A stretch of 64,000 bases of DNA from Neodiprion pinetum (GCF_021155775.2 NC_060236.1:33442548-33506547), one strand, 5' to 3'. Shown: positions 11,942-24,200, numbered from the stretch's first letter. The notes: generated from the sequence alone by a model not told the origin. Translations and numbers: made by a program.

Positions 11942-12735
11942 GTGAGTTTCGGGGAAAAAACAGTTTTTAAAACGTGGTGCAGGTTTTCACCGGTACGATA
12001 TCATTTTCCTTTTATCTAGACACACACACACATACACACAGCCAGACGATGTTAAACAGAAAAAAGAGGGACACAACCTGTGTAGGGGATCCCAAAGCGT
12101 GGCAGTAGACAGAAAAAATTAAAGGGATGAAAGTGTGCAAGAATCAACATCAAACGGTCCTCGTTCTCTCGTCTATACTCGTGTCCTGCTGTGCAACTCG
12201 AACGGGTGCAAAGTAAAGTGGACTTGCATAGGTGTAGAGGGACGCGGCACGCGGAGTTCCACTTCCATCACTTTGTCGAAGGATTCAATTTTCGCGAGGT
12301 GCATTGTTGTTTTTCACCTTTTTCCTCCTGGTTATTTTTTCACTCTCTCCTGTCTCTCTCCTGCTTCGATGCTGTATTTTTTTAGAACCGTTTTCTATTT
12401 TTTTAAACAAAACCTTTTACCTCCATGATCCTTCGGCTTTGGTGTAACTGGACACCTGCACTATCTAATGGCTCCACTCGAGGGTGAGTGAGGATTACCT
12501 GCTTCAGGCCCTGCGTCTTCCTATACCGCGATCGACGGCTACCAGTTTCGTGGAAATACTAGATCCAGATGAGACGCGAAAGACAACAAAACGGTTAATG
12601 GCTCGGTCATCAACACTGCCATTCTATCCTCACCACGTCACAAGGAGCATTCGCGGAAGAGAGGAACTAACGCTATAAACTAAGTACTACATCCCGATTT
12701 GTGGTCAGTTTTTTGAGGTTGTATCGAACCCAGGT
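11942..12735. other. Non-coding stretch
   Basis: A CA-rich tract lies at 12020-12040. A donor-like AGGGTGAGTG occurs near 12481-12489 without a supported exon upstream. No gene recognised. Confidence 0.45.
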
Positions 12736-13275
12736 TCAGCCGTTAAGTTGATGTGCTAAAAAAGTGATTTTACAAAAGTTTTGACAGGTATAGTGTGACG
12801 AAAGTGCAGACCAATTAACTCCTAATATATTAGATGATCCACGAGACGAGGATTGTGGATAGTAGCCGTGTAATGTTTGGATTCTTCTCTGGAATTTGAG
12901 AGCTTGAATTGACCAAGACAATGATGATGCGAAAATTGAGAGTAGTAAAAGGTTAAAAAAAATACATGGATGGTATAGAAAGATTATTTTACAAAAGTTT
13001 TGATAGGTTGTGTGAACTATATGCAGGGGCCACTCTAATCCCAACATTTGATGATTCATGAGCTGCTCATTGTTGACAATTTCGGTACAGCGTTTAAACT
13101 CTTCAATCTTCGGTACAGGGTGGATTCGAGAATTTAAAGCGATCAGAAAGAGGATCCCGCAATAAGATGGAGAGTGCATGAACAGCTCCGCGATCCGTGC
13201 ATCGATATGTCCGAAGTGTGCAAGCATGATCAGGGTCCAAGAACACTGTTGACAGTATCTGCGGTAATCCGTCAT
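12736..13275 (-). CDS. Unrecognised 179-residue open frame, longest of the window
   Basis: Starts with a true ATG (reading MTDYRRYCQQCSW) and runs 179 codons. I recognise no family. It is cysteine- and histidine-rich in its first part and hydrophobic around residues 95-120. It contains an internal duplication spaced 73 residues apart: QNFCKIIFL and QNFCKITFL, each preceded by a diverged LGxxW-type segment. That duplication is also visible in the DNA (12768 and 12987, spacing 219 bp), so the open frame may simply reflect a repeated non-coding sequence. There is no signal peptide, no splice context and no polyadenylation signal that decides the matter. A second minus-strand frame (13103-13489, GTG start) overlaps its first 173 nt in another phase, which argues that at most one is real. 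Confidence 0.15.
   Translation of the reverse strand: MTDYRRYCQQCSWTLIMLAHFGHIDARIAELFMHSPSYCGILFLIALNSRIHPVPKIEEFKRCTEIVNNEQLMNHQMLGLEWPLHIVHTTYQNFCKIIFLYHPCIFFNLLLLSIFASSLSWSIQALKFQRRIQTLHGYYPQSSSRGSSNILGVNWSALSSHYTCQNFCKITFLAHQLNG
12768..13120. repeat. Diverged direct duplication, 219-bp period
   Basis: TTTTACAAAAGTTTTGA followed by an AGGT-type continuation occurs at 12768 and again at 12987. Recognisable similarity continues for about 120 bp after each (for example GATGATCCACGAG against GATGATTCATGAG). The two units are clearly diverged, so this is an old tandem duplication. Confidence 0.6.
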
Positions 13276-13489
13276 GGCTACTATTCATCGAGGATAGTGC
13301 CGGAAGTTGGGTGACGTTTGTTGGCATAGTCTTTGGTTGTTCTTGTTCGATGGAGAAGCTAACTGAGGATTGGGTCGCGGAATGATTGCGGGAGCATGAC
13401 GGCGGGATCTGGTCCGAGAAATCTTTGGGCGGGTATGCCGGAAAGGAGGGAGGTAGTGTATCGCGGGCAAGGAGGGCGGCATAACTCAC

Positions 13490-16400
13490 GTGGTAGGCAA
13501 CCAGAAATCCTGGTACATGTATATACCAGTGTGTAGTATAAATTTCGAACCTGTTTCGCGGAGCTAGTCAGCGTCCCGTAGGTTGTAGAACCGGCAGAGT
13601 CGGGATACCGAAGGGGATGGGCTACTCGCGGAATCGGGTTGACAACCGCAGAGTTGGTTTGTGATGCACGGCACCGAGATAGGCGCTATCGCCCCAATAA
13701 CCGTTCAAATAATAGTCCCCAACGATTCGGCTTCGCTCCGCAGGCCAACTTGACTCCCCTTCCTGATCCTCCACCTCCTCCTCACAGACTGCTCGCTCCT
13801 TGTCGGCGATATTCGACCATGACTTGGCAACTAGGATCTCCGATTCGAGACAGATAAGGGGAAGATCACCGCTTAAGATGCCGACTGTCCGACGGTGTTG
13901 GGCGCTTTTCAGCCACTGCGCAATGCACCGGCTGTAGCCTAGAGTAAAACCGTGCGGTCGTTACTCCGCGTTCAAGCCGCGTTGCGGCTTTTCTAGTTTG
14001 ATTGAAGATCGCCGTTACGCCGTTACTCGCGAGTTTCAACTGCCACCAATTCATCGGATCAATTTCGATTTTTGCTGAACGGTTTTTCAATTTTTTTTTT
14101 TCACTCTGTCTTCTTTTTCTCAACATGCGCGGTCGCACACCCCGTTTACCCAACTCGCAACTACCTCGGACGGATACTACGCAACGCTTGACATATTGCA
14201 GCCGCAACTTCCCTCCGACCAAAGGGGTGAATGACAGTTTTAGCCCTCGATTGAGTTGTTACCGATAAACAGAGTGCGCGGTACGGGAAAAACATTCTGA
14301 TGAGTCTTGAAGCCAATTTATTTTTGCCTCTGCCAATCCATCAATGATGTAGAGTACTCGTCTGATTTTTTATTTCATTTTCCATCTACCGATCCTTCAT
14401 ATCGATTATATCCATGCACCGTAACTATTTCTCAACTGAAACTCTGGAACTCGAGTTGATTTCACAACGCTTGTGTTGTTTTTTCTTTTTCTCTGATTTG
14501 AATGCAATATAGATCCGTAGATAGCCAGTTCAATTAGAATGAGTACCGAGGTATGCCGAGTGGAAGAAGGAAAGTTGAAAACTGAAAAATGTAAATAGAT
14601 ACCCCATATTGAACAATGATGAAAACAGCGTGGTTTCCTGGTGTTTTTTATCTCTGATGCAAAAGCGGTGGTAGGAACGTTCAAATCGTTCGAAATTGTT
14701 GATGTTGGCATATTACCAACAGTAAGAAGGTTTTGTTTCAGTTAGCACCGAACGAGGAATATAAATATAAATGAAATACCCAAATATTCGGGTCTCTCGA
14801 TTTTAAAGGGGTTGAATCCATCTCAACGGTTCAAAATAAATCGAAAACATTTCCTTCAAGCAGTTGAAAGCCCATTTTTTCTCTCCCGTCAGCTGTCACC
14901 TAAAACGGGAGGCGTTCTATTCATTGCTGCCAAACCTTCTCAATCTTGAATTTTGGCTATCAATATTTCCCGACAGTGCAGATCAATGGAAAAGTTTCGG
15001 GATCGATTTAGCCTCGAACAAACCAATCAAGTTGGGCGCAGATGAGATGAGATATACGGTCTCTAAAAATTGGCCGCCCTGATTGGTGTTATCCAAACAT
15101 CGGGCGCGGATATCAGCGAAAGCCAAACGGGGGGGTTCAGAGTGAGTAAAAACTGAAACGGTTATACCGGCCATATTTCTTTTCGCATCCTGTACACAAA
15201 CACACGAACACAAATTCCGGGCCGTATTTACGGTGGACCGTTTGCATTTTCTATTTCGACTCGGTTCAGATCCGACGAAAGATAAGAGGCACCATCCAAA
15301 CCCTTAATAAGCAAGGAAAACAAGTGAGGATCGTTACACGCTAGCTTCTGGCTTATAAAACTGTGTTGTTACACGGCTCGGATAAAATTGCTCAAGTTTT
15401 TGTTTATATCGGGGCTGGGTTGGGTATGCCACTTCAGACCAGAACCCAACTCCCTGCGCTCTGACTTCTGAGGCTGAAGAAGAAGGAGGATAAGACAAAT
15501 GCATCAATGGATTGTGTAGCAGTCTTGTTTCGGTGTTTAAAAGAAATTACTTGACTTCAGAGTGCGGTACACAACACTGGTTGAATGGATGATGTCTAGC
15601 TTTCCAGCTTCACCATGATGATATTGTGGAACTCGAGATCACGGCGCTCTGCAAGCAAGACGTACCCGACACAGTGATGGGATGGATTCGTTCTATCCCA
15701 AGAGGAGATAGTGGGACCGGTAAAGGGTTGGGAGGAGGACTTTGACGCACACTTCATGACTCCATGTTCATCTTGCTTCAGGGCGAGATAGGAAGAGAGC
15801 AGGAACATGGGGGTGTCTTATGGGTCCTTCGAAAGATTGTTCCTACCGCGTGCTGCATGTGAAGACGAGCTTTCACCTCCGTCTCAGTCGACGGTCGACA
15901 AGTGGTGTACGATGAAAAGGAAAAAGGATCTTCTGTTAGGTACTACTGAGAAGAGAGAATCGTTCGAGAGAACCAGACTCCAAAGTTGAAGCACACCGAA
16001 TGTTGAGGTCTTTGGTTGTAATACCGTACTATACGTTGATTGGAAAAATAAACCACTGGAGTCGACAGAGTCTGATCGTCGTCAAAGTTGACTGATGAAT
16101 TCGGAACGACGGGAGTTGGATGAATGCCGAAGTTTGGTTGTAGGGTGAGTGCAGCCTGGATACAGGGTGGTTATTGTAGTCTAAGCGAGGGAGCGAGTGT
16201 CGTTTCGAAGTATGGTAACGCTCTGCAAGGTCTATGGCGTGTGTCAGTCGCGGTGCGACTTTGAATTAGCAATTAATTTTCCTGTAGAGAGGGAGAGAGA
16301 CTGTAACGCAGTAAGTCGAGAATTAGCGGGGTGGAGGTGGAGGTTGTGTCCATGACAGGCTTCGCAATTCCTTTATAAATTAGCCCGTGTAAATTGGTAC

Positions 16401-16966
16401 ACCATGCGCGTGTGCGTTCACCTCTATACTTGTTAAACGCGACGTGCTCATACCTGCACGTTACTACCATATGTATCATGTGTTCTACTATTCAACAAAG
16501 GGTTAGCGCTAATACCGTCGGAACGATACGAACGAGTTCCAATCGTGATTTTCAGGATTACACCTCACCCGATACTCACACTGAGAGAAAATTCTGGTGA
16601 GAGTTGTTCTCAACCCTTCATTTGGGGTGACTGTACCAGTTATCGTCACGTTTAAAACCAATTATTGAACCTCTAACTTTCCATAATTATAAATTGACGG
16701 TATAAATTGTGAATTTCTCGATGACTAAGACCAATTGTTAGAGGGTTAGACGCTACAAATTTATTTTTTGGTAATTTTAGAACTGAAGGATCAAACAGAC
16801 ACAACCAAAAAAGGTCAGTAATGGGAACAGGGTCAATAACTGGGACACTAACTTTAGCGTCAGGATGACCTGTTGAAAATGTCACCGTGACTATCATATT
16901 GATAAAAGCTACCACATTTTGGGTAAATCAGAAACCCGGAAACAAAAGTTGAGTACCTGCACAACC
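13490..16966. other. Non-coding stretch, moderately GC-rich
   Basis: Several short frames are open on both strands, but none has recognisable motifs or splice support. Donor-like GTGAGT and GTAAGT sites occur at about 16144 and 16303 without matching exons. No RNA gene or repeat array was seen. Confidence 0.45.
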
Positions 16967-17239
16967 ATGGCATCCACCGTATCTTTCTCTCGGTGCGCTG
17001 GTTCCGTACCGTTCCGTTTTCGACAATTTTTACCAAGATACCTCCGCGTTCGGAGGCTCGAGGCGTCAGTGATCCGCTCTAGCAAAGTGGAGAAGAGGGT
17101 CCCGCGTGTCTCCGAACTGCGGGCGATTAGCCTAAAACCTAAAACCACTGGGTTTCGAGGTACGGGATGGAACGTGGATGGGCTTTATAGCTGTTATAGC
17201 CGTGAAAGTCGAGTCGTACAGCTGCGACGTTCTAGATAA
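16967..17239 (+). CDS. Candidate short protein or first exon, arginine-rich N-terminus
   Basis: The ATG lies in a strong initiation context (ACAACCATGGCA). The frame is 90 codons. It opens MASTVSFSRCAGSVPFRF and continues rich in arginine and serine with no acidic residue until about residue 31, the composition of a mitochondrial targeting peptide. The family is unrecognised. A possible donor, CGAG|GTACGG, lies near 17159, so the true product may splice away from the last third. Codon use is GC-leaning, like the surrounding GC-rich block. I chose this ATG over the upstream in-frame TTG at 16919 because of its context. Nothing beyond these features supports translation, and a chance frame is quite possible. 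Confidence 0.2.
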   Translation: MASTVSFSRCAGSVPFRFRQFLPRYLRVRRLEASVIRSSKVEKRVPRVSELRAISLKPKTTGFRGTGWNVDGLYSCYSRESRVVQLRRSR

Positions 17240-17380
17240 CGGCCGAAGGAGGGGGATGGTGGTGGAAAGGAGTCGACGCGCTCCTCCGCGGAGGCTATCC
17301 ACTATTTCGTAAAATAATACAGTCGGTACCCGCGGCCTAGGGAGATCCTGACAACGTGGAGAACACCAGTCACCTTATTG

Positions 17381-17740
17381 AGCATTAGTTTAATGGCCGG
17401 GCAAAACACGCAGTGATTTAGGAGGGAACCAAAATGGCGGGGGGACGGAGACGCCACCGCCGTTCAGGGCGGCGCGGAGGTTGTAAGAGGGACTTACACT
17501 GATTAACGTCGTAAATTTCAGCCCAAAGTTTTACTCCAATGAAGGAAGCCTTGACGCGAGCCCAGCTGCGGGCGGGGGAGGGGGATAAAGAGGAAAAGAG
17601 AGACGGAGTGAGAGAGTAAGAGAGAGAGAGGGAGGGAAAGAGAGAGAGGTGGATAAGGGTGGCGAAAGCCAGGGGCGGAGGAGGGAGGTTAAGAGGAAGA
17701 GTGAGAGAGAGAGAGAGAGAGACAGAGCCGAGGAGTGCCT
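17381..17740. promoter_or_regulatory. GC-rich block with YY1/Pho-type site followed by GA-rich tracts
   Basis: AAAATGGCGG at 17431-17440 fits the YY1/Pleiohomeotic consensus. Dense GAGAG tracts follow at 17590-17650 and 17700-17724, which suit GAGA factor. In flies this pairing is typical of Polycomb response elements and of some promoters. Whether it acts so here is inference. The GC-rich 90-codon frame lies just upstream. Confidence 0.3.
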
Positions 17741-19091
17741 TTTGAAATTTATTAATATTCTAAATTATAGGGGATGGCATGCCGTTTCAGGCAATTACCC
17801 CTCCGACGACCAGAACTCACGTACCCCGGCTACCTTTATAAAACGGGCAGAAAATCTAAATGCTGGCAACTCAGTGGAAACGTCTGTACAAACATCTTCT
17901 ATTAATAAATAAATCCCCAACTTATTCCCGTCCTCGAGAAGTAATAGAGTTACTGTATACATGAACTTCGCGATATTTTATTCCATATGCAAAAATGCAA
18001 ACATTGAGATTCATGCCTGATGTTTGAAACTTTCTTTACTGCAAACATACAATCTACCTACATTTGTGCTCATTTTTTCACATACCGTTAAAAGATCGAG
18101 AAAAAATTGGGTTTGCGATGAAAAAAAAGAAAGAATTCGATCGAATATTTATATTGATTCTTGTTTGTACTGTAGAAACGATGTGTTTCACAAATTTAAT
18201 TTATTTATGAAAATCGTTTAAAGTACCTAGGGGGAAAGTTACCACAGTTAAAATGTGGTTTTAATGCCCGCCATTTGTGTGACGTCAATATTCTAGGGGT
18301 TGGAGCTTGATCTCAAGTCGGGTCAGGCTTGCCTACTGATTGTGAGTTGTTCTTTGAAAAGGTTACGATTAAATGTGACAATCAACCCAAAAATCAAGGA
18401 TCAAATTTGTAATGAATCTTTATTAGTTTCTATCAGTAATTATTGTAAGCGGGTCGTACCTAAAGTTAAAATAGCCACCTCGTTTTATTTACGATTAACT
18501 ATATACACTACAGAACAAAAAAAAATAAACTTATCTTTCTAACATGGACGTGTACAATTGTAAAATCGAAAAGACGCTAACAGTCGTAACAAAAGATAGA
18601 GCAGGCACAAAAAAATAGAGGGACAGAATAAATTAATAAATAAATTTACAATGGCCAATCTATGTATAACTAAAATCTAAAGACGAAAAACGGCCGGGTT
18701 TAAGGTTGTAAAAGATAAAATGAGCCAATAGGCGTCACAAAAAAAGAATTGAAAAAGCGGAACCAAAAAAAAAAGAACGAAATAAATATGTATAAATAGT
18801 CTTCTTTGTGGGCCAGGTTCCTTCTTCTTGTTTTCGAATATTACTGTCCTCCGGACTACTCGGCAACGGGATTATCAGTTTATGTGTATTTATATAAGAA
18901 ATGGCGCCGTCCCTTCGGATAGGTGGTTGGTGACCGACTAATGGTCTTTTGGCTCGGTTGGTCTCAGCAGCTCCGTACATGCGGATTTGAATTTTCGTTT
19001 AGTGGCAATCCTGGCCATCCTCACGTGACCAAATCTGGCCCGATATTTCGCACAAATTTTACAACTTGACATATCCCAACTCCGTTCGACG
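17741..19091. other. Non-coding stretch
   Basis: AT-rich after about 17900. CCGCCATTT at 18268-18276 followed by TGACGTCA at 18280-18287 forms a compact pair of YY1-type and CRE-type sites. No gene seen. Confidence 0.45.
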
Positions 19092-19314
19092 ATCACACTG
19101 AAGTTAGTAAGGTTACCGTAACGATTCATGCTTATGAAAAACCATTATTTCGCGATACTGGGATTGTCTGAAATTCAGTACATCGTAATAAAACAAAACA
19201 TACTCATGTTTGAAAATCTTAAAATTAGTTCCTTCAAAGTCATTGTAAAATTGAGGAACCAGTAATTTTTTCCCCAATGTTTCGTCACGATAACGTTACT
19301 AACTTCAGCCTCGT
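19092..19314. mobile_element. Family A MITE, copy 2 (223 bp)
   Basis: The right terminus read on the minus strand is ACGAGGCTGAAGTTAGTAAC. The left terminus is ATCACACTGAAGTTAGTAAG. The flanking 8-bp target duplication has one mismatch: GTTCGACG (19084-19091) and GTTTGACG (19315-19322). It is non-coding. The element is the same in layout as the copies at 11130 and 35168. Confidence 0.85.
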
Positions 19315-19890
19315 GTTTGACGGTTATCGCCTGCAGGATACGATCTCTGGTATAACGCAAGAAGAACTTTGTCGACATTTTCACGTAATAATATATCTCG
19401 CGAGGTGGCAGCAGCAGTGTTGGTGGTGGTAGTGGTGGTGGTGGTGGTGTGTATGGGTACCCTTGTAGGTACCTTACACCCGTATTCCAGCGACCCTCCG
19501 TCCGATTATAAATCGTATATATTAGATTATTAAACGGTTTAAAGCGTTGTGTAAAAGAGAAGAATTACGACGCCCCCTCATTCCTCCAAGTAATAAGCAG
19601 CGATTGTCGGGGGTAGCCTGCAGCCTTTGTTGGAAAGCGTCACCTTCGTCGCTCGGCGCTGCTGCCTTCACACTTCACAATGGATAGATCGTCGTATTTT
19701 ACTTTTTCCTTCACGGTCAAGTTTTATTCTTTGTTGCATGTGTCTGTGTGTGTGTGTGTGCGCGTGTGTGTTGATGTTTTTTTTCTTTTTTTTTTGTCTT
19801 TTTTGTTTTTCAACACTTTTTACATTTTTTTATACTCTGTTCTTCATTCATCTGCACCGATGCTTCTCGGAGGTGGAAAAACTTTACGAA
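19315..19890. other. Non-coding stretch with simple repeats
   Basis: A GGT-rich trinucleotide tract lies at 19421-19449 and a GT/GC dinucleotide tract at 19738-19771, followed by T-rich sequence. No gene seen. Confidence 0.6.
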
Positions 19891-19913
19891 GGGGGGGGGG
19901 GGGGGGGGGGGGG
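19891..19913. repeat. G23 homopolymer run (+ strand G)
   Basis: Twenty-three consecutive G residues. The run is long enough to form G-quadruplex structure on the + strand. Exact length in the assembly may be unreliable. Confidence 0.9.
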
Positions 19914-20710
19914 TTGGCCGAAAAGAATTTGATTTTTTTCCTATTGTTCTCTTCTGATATTTTTTCTACACTTCTCCTTATTTTACTGATTTACGCGAGT
20001 AAAACTCGAACCGTCCCGTCGCTTCGGATATTTTAATATAGGTAGGCGTATAAATTGAATTCAGACTTCTATGAGAAACGGGAACGGAGTTGTAAAACGA
20101 AAGTTTGAACAGTGATCATCGAGTTATCGTGTCATATTTTTTTCTTTTTTTTGTTCTATTCGTCTTACCTCTATTCTTCTTCTATTGCTTCTTTCTTTTC
20201 TTGTTCTTCTTCTTTCATATCGTCTTTCTACGTGCTTAAACTCGTTGCATCAATCAGAAACTGTATGTCTATGTATGTATATATGTATACCTATGTGATA
20301 TGTGTACGCATAGAAGGATTTTTCTATGCTTGCGCGCAAGTTCTTCTAACAATAAACGACTATTGTAAAAAGTTAAGGGAACCGATTCCAATCCTATTCC
20401 ACGCGAGTGTATAACGCGCATATTATAAATCGACGTATCTCGTTGTAATAATTCATCAAGTTTTATCTACTCCATTGTACATTATACCTATAATATTCTC
20501 GAGAGAATCTGAATAACTGGGCGATTTTCTTACTTTTTGCTGCTACACGCGTACATTTGTCGTGCGAAAACTTTCTCTGCGAGGTGAGTGGTACATAGGG
20601 GAGTGTATAAAAAATTGCTTGCAAAAAAACCGAGTTAAATAATCACTCTCGAGGAACGGTGGCGGATTTTGTCGCGGGTTCGAGGTGAAAGAACGAAAAA
20701 AAAAGGGGGC

Positions 20711-20732
20711 GGGGGGGGGGGGGGGGGGGGGG
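20711..20732. repeat. G22 homopolymer run (+ strand G)
   Basis: Twenty-two consecutive G residues, preceded by GGGGGC at 20705-20710. This is the second of four such runs within 1.4 kb. Confidence 0.9.
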
Positions 20733-21118
20733 AACAATATACTCGAGAGTGAAAAATTTCGTTAAAATGAAATAATAAGAAGTAGAATTTAAACGACCAT
20801 GTCTGCCGTGTCTGATATTACGAAAGAATTTTTTTCTCGTACATGTTAGGTTGGTAACTGTTATAACAGAGATTCGTTGAGTGGATATTAATCGGGCTTC
20901 TGAAAGATTAAATGTTGTAACATACGTGTATAATATAGATAGACATAGGCGTAGGCATACGTCTTGTTTGTATGGGTATACAGTAGAAGGTACCGCGGTG
21001 AAACTTGTTTCGCGGTGGGTGTAAAACCGCGCACGATGTTGAACTTAAGGGGTTGAACGTGAAACAGCTGTGTTTTACACCCCCTTTTGTTAAGCAACCA
21101 CCACCCCCTCCAACCCCT
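20733..21118. other. Non-coding stretch between G and C runs
   Basis: Contains a short inverted repeat: GGGTGTAAAAC near 21018 and GTTTTACACCC near 21072. Apparent frames over the runs are glycine- or proline-only artefacts of the homopolymers. Confidence 0.5.
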
Positions 21119-21138
21119 CCCCCCCCCCCCCCCCCCCC
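21119..21138. repeat. C20 homopolymer run (G on minus strand)
   Basis: Twenty consecutive C residues. Here the G-rich strand is the minus strand, the reverse of the two runs upstream. Confidence 0.9.
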
Positions 21139-21278
21139 GCAACCTTCGCCCTCGGATCCTGAAGCGAAGATAACGTTAACCGAACAAGGAACGCGGCGAA
21201 CAACGAACACGTCACAGAATGAAATTTAATGGAGGAGACAACGACGAAGGAGAAAATCGCTGTACCTATAACAACTTG

Positions 21279-21298
21279 CCCCCCCCCCCCCCCCCCCC
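21279..21298. repeat. C20 homopolymer run (G on minus strand)
   Basis: Twenty consecutive C residues, followed by TCCTCCCTCCCCC. This is the fourth run of the cluster. Confidence 0.9.
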
Positions 21299-24200
21299 TC
21301 CTCCCTCCCCCATCCCTTGAAAATGTTAATTGTTTCTTACTAATTAAATACTCGCTCCAGCGTGCCTTTCCTCTCCTCTCCCCCGAGATGATTATCCCTT
21401 TAGAATCTCTGAACTGCGGGGCGGTAGGGGGAAGAAAAGTAAAAATACGACAAAACAAAAAAAAAAATAAAAAATAGGAGAGAAGAAACACAACGGGTTG
21501 AGATTGAATGCAGCGGAAAGCTTGAGAAAATACAAAGTAAAATGTCGCAGCGTTAAAATTCTTTAGATGTAACCCAAAGACTATACATTGTTTTTCTTTC
21601 TTTTCTCTATTTTATATATTTGTTATTCATTTTTGTTTTTTTGTTTTTTTTTTATCTTGTATTTCCTTCCTAATCTGTGTAAGTGATTCCGTCTTTTCAT
21701 AGCAGGGAATAAACCTGCAGCAACAGAAACAGCAGCAGCTCTGAGAGAGTGAATTGAGAGTTTACTCGCGAAGAAAAAGGAGGCCTTTCTGTCAACGCGA
21801 AATCGTTAGAATCGCTTCGATGGATCGATTTGAACGGTGACGATAGCAGATTTTCCTTTCTTTTTTTTTTTTTTTTATTCCTTTCCCTGCGAAGGGATCT
21901 TTGATAGACTCCTTAAGCAGGCTTACCAAGGGGTAGTAGGTATACGAATAAGGGTCCTATAGCTGCTTGGCTGAGTTACCGAGTTTTCTCTCTTTCTCTC
22001 TCTTTCTCTGTGTAGCTCTCTCGATTCCCCCTTTGTCCCATTCTCGTACACATAGCCTCGTTACGCAACGTGACTCGCAATTGAATTTTTCGACACCGTT
22101 AGCCGCAGGTGCACCATGGAATAGAATAATAATGCTGAAAAATAAGAGGAGAATTTGCATCGGGTGAAATAGGCGAAAGAAAGATTGGGGGGGGGGAATA
22201 AAATGTAGATTTAAATAAAAATAAAAAATATATATCTATCATTCTGGAGACACGCGATGCTGCAGAGGCAGGTGTTAGATTTGTGTAAAAGTTTCTTCTC
22301 CGATGCTAGGGCGAAAGGATGGGACGTCAACTGGCTCCTCCTAGTTTTCAACCCAAACCTGAAAGCACCTTACCAAACTCTTTTACCCCTTTGCGTTGGT
22401 TGCGAAATAAGCAGCTTCCAACGACCGATCTGCGAGACGCGACGCGGCGTTGCGGGGGTGGTATAATATATATATACATATATGTACGGTATAGAAAAAG
22501 ATTAAGGAAATCCCCCTCGCCAATACCGATGCAGCAGTTTCGATCCTGTAGGATTTAAATTTAAATTCACTGGCGTCGGACGCGATACAATTTCGGATGG
22601 CAAATAGCGAGAGGTGTATTTTTCTGCCACATAATAAGGGATGAATAACGACTCACGCATAAAATTTTCCGCAGTTTCTCTCGTTCCTCATTTCGTTTAA
22701 TTTTTTTTTTTTTTCCACGCACTGTTGATAATTTTCAACTCGAAATCTGAATTAGCTCCGCCGTATCTCAACTAATTGGTACGAACCTCGTAATTTTACC
22801 GAGGGTGGAGGGTGAAAAAAGAAAGTAAAGGGAAGTTTTGTTTTGTTTTCTTTTCTGTTTTTTTTTTTTTCTCGCTGACACGCCAGCCAGCGATTGTGAG
22901 TCCCGGAGCAGCTGCAGATAACTTTAAAGCGAAACTATTAATTAAGCCAACCCGAGAAGCATATTAATTATCGGTATCAGGTATATATTTGATATATATA
23001 TATATATAGGTATGTACCTACAATACACACAATCTGTATATACCTACATATAACCTACCGACTAACTTCCTCACCGCCGCATCACGCCACGCGATGTTAC
23101 AAAAGTTTTCTACACGCTTCTGTATATAATCTGCGCCTCTGGTGGAGAGGGAATGCATTTTATACAGAAAATATACGGATAGGTACTTTTGATACAATTT
23201 CATACCAGAGTTATGAACGCTTGTTTAACAACTGTTAATTATTGTTACTCATATGTACAGTGAGGAATGCTTGGCTTGTATTTTGAAACGAAACAAAAAA
23301 AGGAATCCGTTATTATACTGGAATGAAATGTGCTGCGACGGTAAAAAATTTATTAAATAAAACCATCGGCTTGAACTATATGCGCACCGAAATTTTTTTA
23401 GTAACGAAACAAAGCACTTTTACACGTAGGTACCAATGTACCGCAGCTTCAACCATCGACCATCGACCCTCGACCCTCGAATGCATTCCATTTATAATTG
23501 TACGTTTTTCTTTTCGCTTCGTTACACTTTGATACCTTTTCATCAAAAAAGATATAATTCGGCGTTCAGGGCGATAAGCTATATGGGTTTGATAATGGGG
23601 ATGTGAAAGTGTTGGTAGGGATGAAACGAAAATCTTTTCCAACACACGTCTGAATTCAAATCTATACATGTATAGACTGCCGATGTATACGCATCGATGA
23701 GGCGGTATTGGGATAATTTTTAACAGAGCGTGCCGCTCGTGTGTTCCGTCCGGTCCAACGAATCCGATCTATGGTGGCCCGGATGTATTCGAGGGGGTTG
23801 TGTGCGGGCTGCTAGCGTTCGTTGGCGATGTCGCCCTCTATTGAGGGTCATGAATGCTTGTCAACGGTGAGATATGACGCGTGGATTACCAAACCTCTGT
23901 CACCCTTCGCCTCGCAGCAGCCATCCGACGCGTCTGGCCGTTCGACGTATGAAATTCCTCGGTACCTACCAACGACGCGCCGAGAAAAATGGATGGGGGT
24001 GGAATAAAATTTATAAACGAGACCGGAGTAAAATGAAATAAACTTTTCTGATCGCTTCGTCGCATCGCGATCACTTAGGGGTGGAATGGTTCGATGTAAG
24101 TTCACCCTGCTGCAGCACTGCAATGGATCTCAGAAGTGTGCTTCCCTCCTTCTCGAAGAAAACCTCGTTAAAATCCCTCCCTGGTTGTACTGCAGAGGTA

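Noticed and set aside
13103..13489. 128-codon minus-strand open frame
   Set aside because: Begins only at GTG, overlaps the 12736-13275 frame in another phase and has no recognisable features.
20543..21491. Glycine- and proline-rich open frames on both strands
   Set aside because: They are translations of the G and C homopolymer runs.
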